DNA of 7,949 nucleotides from an uncultured Clostridia bacterium (GTDB lineage Bacteria; Bacillota_A; Clostridia; TANB77; CAG-508). How positions within the stretch are numbered: the stretch's first letter is position 1; every line of letters starts with the position of its first letter. The stretch covers positions 1 to 7,949 of the forward strand of contig CANQZT010000066.1 of assembly GCA_947628335.1 (NCBI GenBank), written 5' to 3'. Under the pieces are notes generated by a model, which was given only the letters and a program-made list of their open reading frames with translations, did no database searches and was not told the DNA's origin. The position numbers were made by a program, and so were the translations under genes. This document shows positions 4,822-7,949 of this stretch, one piece after another.

Positions 4822-6468
4822 ATGGAAGAAATAAGAAATGAAAAACAAAAATATTATGGAAACAAAAAAGAAGATTTTAATTTTAAACAAGGTCTTGCAT
4901 TATTTAAAGCAAGAAAGTATAAAGAAGCAAAGGAATATTTTGAAAGTTCAATAGAAGCAAAAGGGTCAAGCTATAAAAAAAGTATATTTTTTTTAGGAAA
5001 AATATATATCATAGAAAAAAAATTAAAAAAGGCAGAAGAAGAACTTGAGAAGTACATAGAACTAGATAAAGATAGGCATCCACATGGAAGGTTAGAATTA
5101 GGAAGGCTATATGTAAAAGAAGGAGAATATGAAAAAGCCAAAGAGGAATTTAAAAAATGTATAGAAATAAATGCAAATGATACACATGCAAGGTTAGAAC
5201 TAGGAAGAGTGTATGTAAAAGTTGAAGCATATGAAGAAGCAGAAGAAGAGTTTAATAGGTATATAGAACTAGATAAAGATCAGTCACCACATGGAAGATT
5301 AGAGTTAGGCAGATTATATGAAGCAGAGGGAGAATATGAAAAAGCGGAAGAAGAGTTTGAAAAGTGTATAGAAATAGATAAAGATAGACATCCACATGGA
5401 AGGCTAGAACTAGGAAGAGTATATGTTTTAGAAGGAGCTTACGAAAAGGCTAAAGAAGAGTTTGAAGAATGTATACAGATAGATGAGTATAATGTACATG
5501 CAAGACTAGAACTAGGAAGGTTATATGTAAAAGTTGGCGAATATGAAAAAGCAAAAGGAGAATTTGAAGAGTGTATAGAAAGAAATCCAAAGGATTCTTA
5601 TGCAAAAGAACAATTAAAAAGATTAAATGATATACAATATGAAGATGAAGAAAGAGATAAAATATTAACTCAAAATGAAAAAAAGGAAATTGAAGACATA
5701 TTTAATAAACAAATAGAAGAAAAAGAAGTAGGCAATGATACTTTGTCAAAAATAAGGGATAAAATAAAACATGGAACAATAAAAACAGAAGATATAAAGG
5801 AATTAGAAGCAGAAAAAGAAAAAATAGGAGCAAGACAGTATTATTTAATACAAATAGCAATAAATGCAAGATTAGGAAATAAAGAAGAAGGATTAAGAAT
5901 AATAAAACAGATGGAACGAGAAGGATTAAAAGACAAAACGACTAATAAGATAAAAGAAGAACTAAAAAGTAAGAGAAAAAGTATATATGATCTAGGAAAA
6001 TGGGATGAAATAATAGGATGGGATACAGTTATTACAGAGTGTGAAGAAAAGGAAATGAAAGAAAGCAAAAAGGAAATAGAAGAAGAGGAGAATGGTAAAA
6101 AAGAATTAAAAGAAGAGACTGCTGAAAGAAGTACTAAAAAAGTAAAAAATATAGTAACAATAGAAGAAACAATGAGTGAAAGATTAAGAAAAACAGTAGA
6201 TGAAATAAAAATGAAATATTATGCAAAACAAAATAAATATATAGAAAGATACGATAAATTGGAAACAATATTAGGAAGTAGTACAGAAAATAAAAGAGCA
6301 CAAATGGAATTAATGATGATACTAATAAATGAAGGCTATAAAAAAACAGTAGAAGAAACATTTCCAGAAGAAGATTATAGGGTTATAAATGAAATGATAG
6401 AAGAATATAAAAACAGAAAAATAGAAGAAACAGAATTTAAACAAAAATTGGACGAGTATTGTATATAA
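4822..6468 (+). CDS. TPR-repeat protein with conserved charged C-terminal region (paralogue 1)
   Basis: A 548-residue soluble protein without signal peptide or membrane segment, very rich in Glu and Lys. Residues about 21-262 form seven TPR-like units of 34-35 residues (starting near 21, 55, 90, 124, 159, 194, 228). Consensus positions are kept: LELGRLY, then GEYEKA, then EEF with KCIEI or RYIEL. Several inter-repeat loops read DKDxxPHG. Residues 263-412 form a helical region with the only two Trp, in KWDEIIGWD (394-400). A Glu/Lys-rich linker (about 413-450) follows, then a last block from MSERLRKTVDEIKMKYYAKQ (451 on) to the end. TPR arrays bind proteins or peptides; the C-terminal part matches nothing I recognise. 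It is first in an operon with a close paralogue. An extra in-frame ATG at 4810 exists but its ribosome binding site spacing is wrong. Confidence 0.8.
   Translation: MEEIRNEKQKYYGNKKEDFNFKQGLALFKARKYKEAKEYFESSIEAKGSSYKKSIFFLGKIYIIEKKLKKAEEELEKYIELDKDRHPHGRLELGRLYVKEGEYEKAKEEFKKCIEINANDTHARLELGRVYVKVEAYEEAEEEFNRYIELDKDQSPHGRLELGRLYEAEGEYEKAEEEFEKCIEIDKDRHPHGRLELGRVYVLEGAYEKAKEEFEECIQIDEYNVHARLELGRLYVKVGEYEKAKGEFEECIERNPKDSYAKEQLKRLNDIQYEDEERDKILTQNEKKEIEDIFNKQIEEKEVGNDTLSKIRDKIKHGTIKTEDIKELEAEKEKIGARQYYLIQIAINARLGNKEEGLRIIKQMEREGLKDKTTNKIKEELKSKRKSIYDLGKWDEIIGWDTVITECEEKEMKESKKEIEEEENGKKELKEETAERSTKKVKNIVTIEETMSERLRKTVDEIKMKYYAKQNKYIERYDKLETILGSSTENKRAQMELMMILINEGYKKTVEETFPEEDYRVINEMIEEYKNRKIEETEFKQKLDEYCI
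4882..5607 (+). repeat. Seven tandem TPR-coding units (102/105 bp)
   Basis: Units start near 4882, 4984, 5089, 5191, 5296, 5401 and 5503, so periods are 102 or 105 bp (34 or 35 codons). Units 3-7 all begin RLELGR. A 29-bp stretch at 5110-5138 recurs exactly three times in the paralogue. Confidence 0.85.
5761..6325 (+). repeat. Direct duplication, copy 1 (paralogous C-terminal coding part)
   Basis: Aligned by hand without gaps, 5761-6060 differs from 7451-7750 at 18 of 300 positions. Then 6172-6325 differs from 7796-7949 at 4 of 154. Between the two blocks copy 1 carries 66 bp more than copy 2, in the Glu/Lys-rich linker. Confidence 0.85.
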
Positions 6469-6508
6469 TAAATATAAAAAATAATATGGAATAGGAGATA
6501 AAAAAAAG

Positions 6509-7949
6509 ATGGCAGAACAAAAAAATGAAACTCAAAGATATTATGAAAATCAAAAAGAAGATTTTAATTGTAGGCAGGGAAGGGCATTATATAAAATAAG
6601 AAAGTATAAAGAAGCAAAGGGATATTTTGAAAGTTCAATAGAAGCAAAAGGTTTAGAGTATATGAAAAGTATATTTTTTCTAGGAAAAATATATATAATA
6701 GAAAAACAATTCCAAAAAGCAGAGGAAGAGTTTAAAAGATACATAGAAATAGATAAAGATGAGCATCCACATGCAAGGTTAGAACTAGGAAAGTTATATG
6801 TAAAAGAAGGAGAATATGAAAAAGCCAAAGAAATGTTTGAAAAATACATAGAAATAGATAAAGATAAGACACCACATGCAAGACTAGAATTAGGAAAATT
6901 ATATGTATTAGAAAGAAGATATAAGGAAGCCAAAGAGGAGTTTGAAAAGTGTATAGAGATAAATACAAATGATATACATGGAAGGCTAGAGTTAGGAAGA
7001 TTATATGTAAAAGAAGGAGAATATGAAAAAGCAAAAGAAGAATTTAAAAAATGTATAGAAATGGATAAGGATATGTATCTATATGGAATGCTAGAACTAG
7101 GAAGGTTATATGTAAAAGAAGGAGAATATGAAAAAGCAAAAGAAGAATTTGAAAGGTATATAGAAATAAATAAAGATACGCATCCACATGGAAGATTAGA
7201 ACTAGGAAAATTATATAAGTTAGAGGGAGAATATGAGAAAGCAAAAAAAGAATTTGAGAGGTGTTTAGAAATAAATTCAAAAGATTCATATGCAAAAGAA
7301 GAATTAAGAAAACTAAATGATAGACGATATGAAAATGAGCAAAATGATAAAATATTAACTCAAAAAGAGAAAAAAGGAATTGAAGACATATTTAATAAAC
7401 AAATAAAAGAAAAAGAGATAGGAAATGACACATTGTCAAGAATAAGGGAAAAAATAAAACACGGAACAATAAAAACAGAAGATATAAAGGAATTAGAAGC
7501 AGAAAAGGAAAAAATAGGAGCAAGACAGTATTATTTAGTACAAATAGCAATAAATGCAAGACTAGGAAATAAAGAAGAGGGATTAAGAATAATAAAACAA
7601 ATGGAACAAGAAGGATTAAAAGACAAAACGACCAATAAAATAAAAGAAGAATTAAAAAGCAAGAAAAAAGGTATATATGATTTAGGAAAATGGGATGAAG
7701 TAATAGGATGGGATACAGTTATTACAGAATATGAAGAAAAAGAAATGAAAGAAAGTAAAGAAAAAAATATAGAAACATTAACAATAGAAGGAACGATGAG
7801 TGAAAGATTAAAAAAAACAGTAGATGAAATAAAAATGAAATATTATGCCAAACAAAATAAATATATAGAAAGATACGATAAATTGGAAACAATATTAGGA
7901 AGTAGTACAGAGAATAAAAGAGCACAAATGGAATTAATGATGATATTAA
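6509..7949 (+). CDS. TPR-repeat protein, paralogue 2, 3' end outside the window
   Basis: The frame opens at ATG 6509 (AGGAG at 6493-6497) and stays open to the window edge, giving 480 residues; by comparison with paralogue 1 about 46 residues are missing. It starts MAEQKNETQRYYENQKEDFN, parallel to MEEIRNEKQKYYGNKKEDFN of the first gene. It also has seven TPR units (near residues 21-263), one of 34 and the others of 35 residues, in a different order from paralogue 1. The C-terminal region keeps DIFNKQI, GARQYYL, KWDEVIGWD and MSERLKKTVDEIKMKYYAKQ, but the linker is 22 residues shorter. No stop or frameshift was found when every codon was read. It follows paralogue 1 by 40 bp with no terminator, so it is co-transcribed. 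Function unknown beyond a probable protein-binding TPR scaffold. Confidence 0.82.
   Translation, partial: MAEQKNETQRYYENQKEDFNCRQGRALYKIRKYKEAKGYFESSIEAKGLEYMKSIFFLGKIYIIEKQFQKAEEEFKRYIEIDKDEHPHARLELGKLYVKEGEYEKAKEMFEKYIEIDKDKTPHARLELGKLYVLERRYKEAKEEFEKCIEINTNDIHGRLELGRLYVKEGEYEKAKEEFKKCIEMDKDMYLYGMLELGRLYVKEGEYEKAKEEFERYIEINKDTHPHGRLELGKLYKLEGEYEKAKKEFERCLEINSKDSYAKEELRKLNDRRYENEQNDKILTQKEKKGIEDIFNKQIKEKEIGNDTLSRIREKIKHGTIKTEDIKELEAEKEKIGARQYYLVQIAINARLGNKEEGLRIIKQMEQEGLKDKTTNKIKEELKSKKKGIYDLGKWDEVIGWDTVITEYEEKEMKESKEKNIETLTIEGTMSERLKKTVDEIKMKYYAKQNKYIERYDKLETILGSSTENKRAQMELMMIL
6569..7297 (+). repeat. Seven tandem TPR-coding units in paralogue 2
   Basis: Repeat period is 105 bp, with one 102-bp unit. 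A 42-bp stretch is identical at 7004-7045 and 7109-7150, exactly 105 bp apart, showing recent duplication or homogenisation of neighbouring units. Its first 29 bp also occur at 6797-6825 and, in paralogue 1, at 5110-5138. Confidence 0.85.
7451..7949 (+). repeat. Direct duplication, copy 2 (paralogous C-terminal coding part)
   Basis: Second copy of the block at 5761-6325, shifted by 1690 bp before the linker and by 1624 bp after it. It runs off the window, so its true end is not visible and further copies may follow. Confidence 0.85.

Noticed and set aside
4882..7297. Regularly spaced repeats that could suggest a CRISPR array or satellite
   Set aside because: The period is 102/105 bp, stays in one reading frame and matches the TPR consensus; the repeats are imperfect and there are no unique spacers.
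5841..7925. Several long open frames on the - strand opposite the TPR genes (for example 5841-6068, 6134-6361, 6550-6933, 6732-7034, 7044-7295, 7722-7925), reading as Leu/Phe/Ile/Ser-rich membrane-like proteins
   Set aside because: They are shadows of the purine-rich, stop-poor coding strand: the complement of Glu/Lys codons gives Phe, Leu and Ser. None has a ribosome binding site, and they recur only because the real genes are repetitive.

Overview
The window is very AT-rich and reads like a low-GC Firmicute, most plausibly a Clostridia-type bacterium. Strong AGGAGG-type ribosome binding sites, TATAAT boxes with a TG extension, U-tract terminators, heavy ATA/AGA codon use and a YvlD-like / DUF421 / DUF4363 / dap gene set all point that way. 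No rRNA, tRNA, insertion sequence, CRISPR array or phage structural gene is visible.

Layout. (1) Positions 1-465 hold the end of a small gene and an overlapping, frameshifted DUF4160 gene, both on the + strand. (2) Positions 528-640 hold a compact promoter / 12-codon ORF / strong bidirectional hairpin unit of unknown meaning. (3) A four-helix membrane protein of the 'phage holin 4_2' (YvlD) family lies on the - strand at 688-1065. It is divergent from a + strand pair, a DUF421 (YetF-like) membrane protein and a DUF4363 protein, at 1218-2283. (4) On the - strand, 2304-4644, lies a lysine/diaminopimelate block in transcription order dapA, an HD-domain gene, dapB. The HD gene carries its own extended -10 promoter and its own terminator, so it looks like a separate unit placed between dapA and dapB. 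Both dapA and the HD gene contain one single-base frameshift. (5) From a good + strand promoter at 4759-4787, two tandem paralogous genes run to the window edge. Each encodes seven TPR-like repeats followed by a conserved charged C-terminal region. The second gene has no stop inside the window.

How the genes fit together. DapA and DapB catalyse consecutive steps from aspartate semialdehyde to tetrahydrodipicolinate, towards lysine and peptidoglycan. The YvlD-like, DUF421 and DUF4363 proteins are envelope proteins of uncertain role. The TPR pair is the least explained part. Hand alignment shows about 94-97 % nucleotide identity in the C-terminal coding part, a reshuffled repeat region and a clean 66-bp indel in the linker.

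Caveat. Three genes (DUF4160, HD, dapA) each need one single-base correction to read through. Either this region is decaying or the consensus contains indel errors, and the sequence alone cannot decide.
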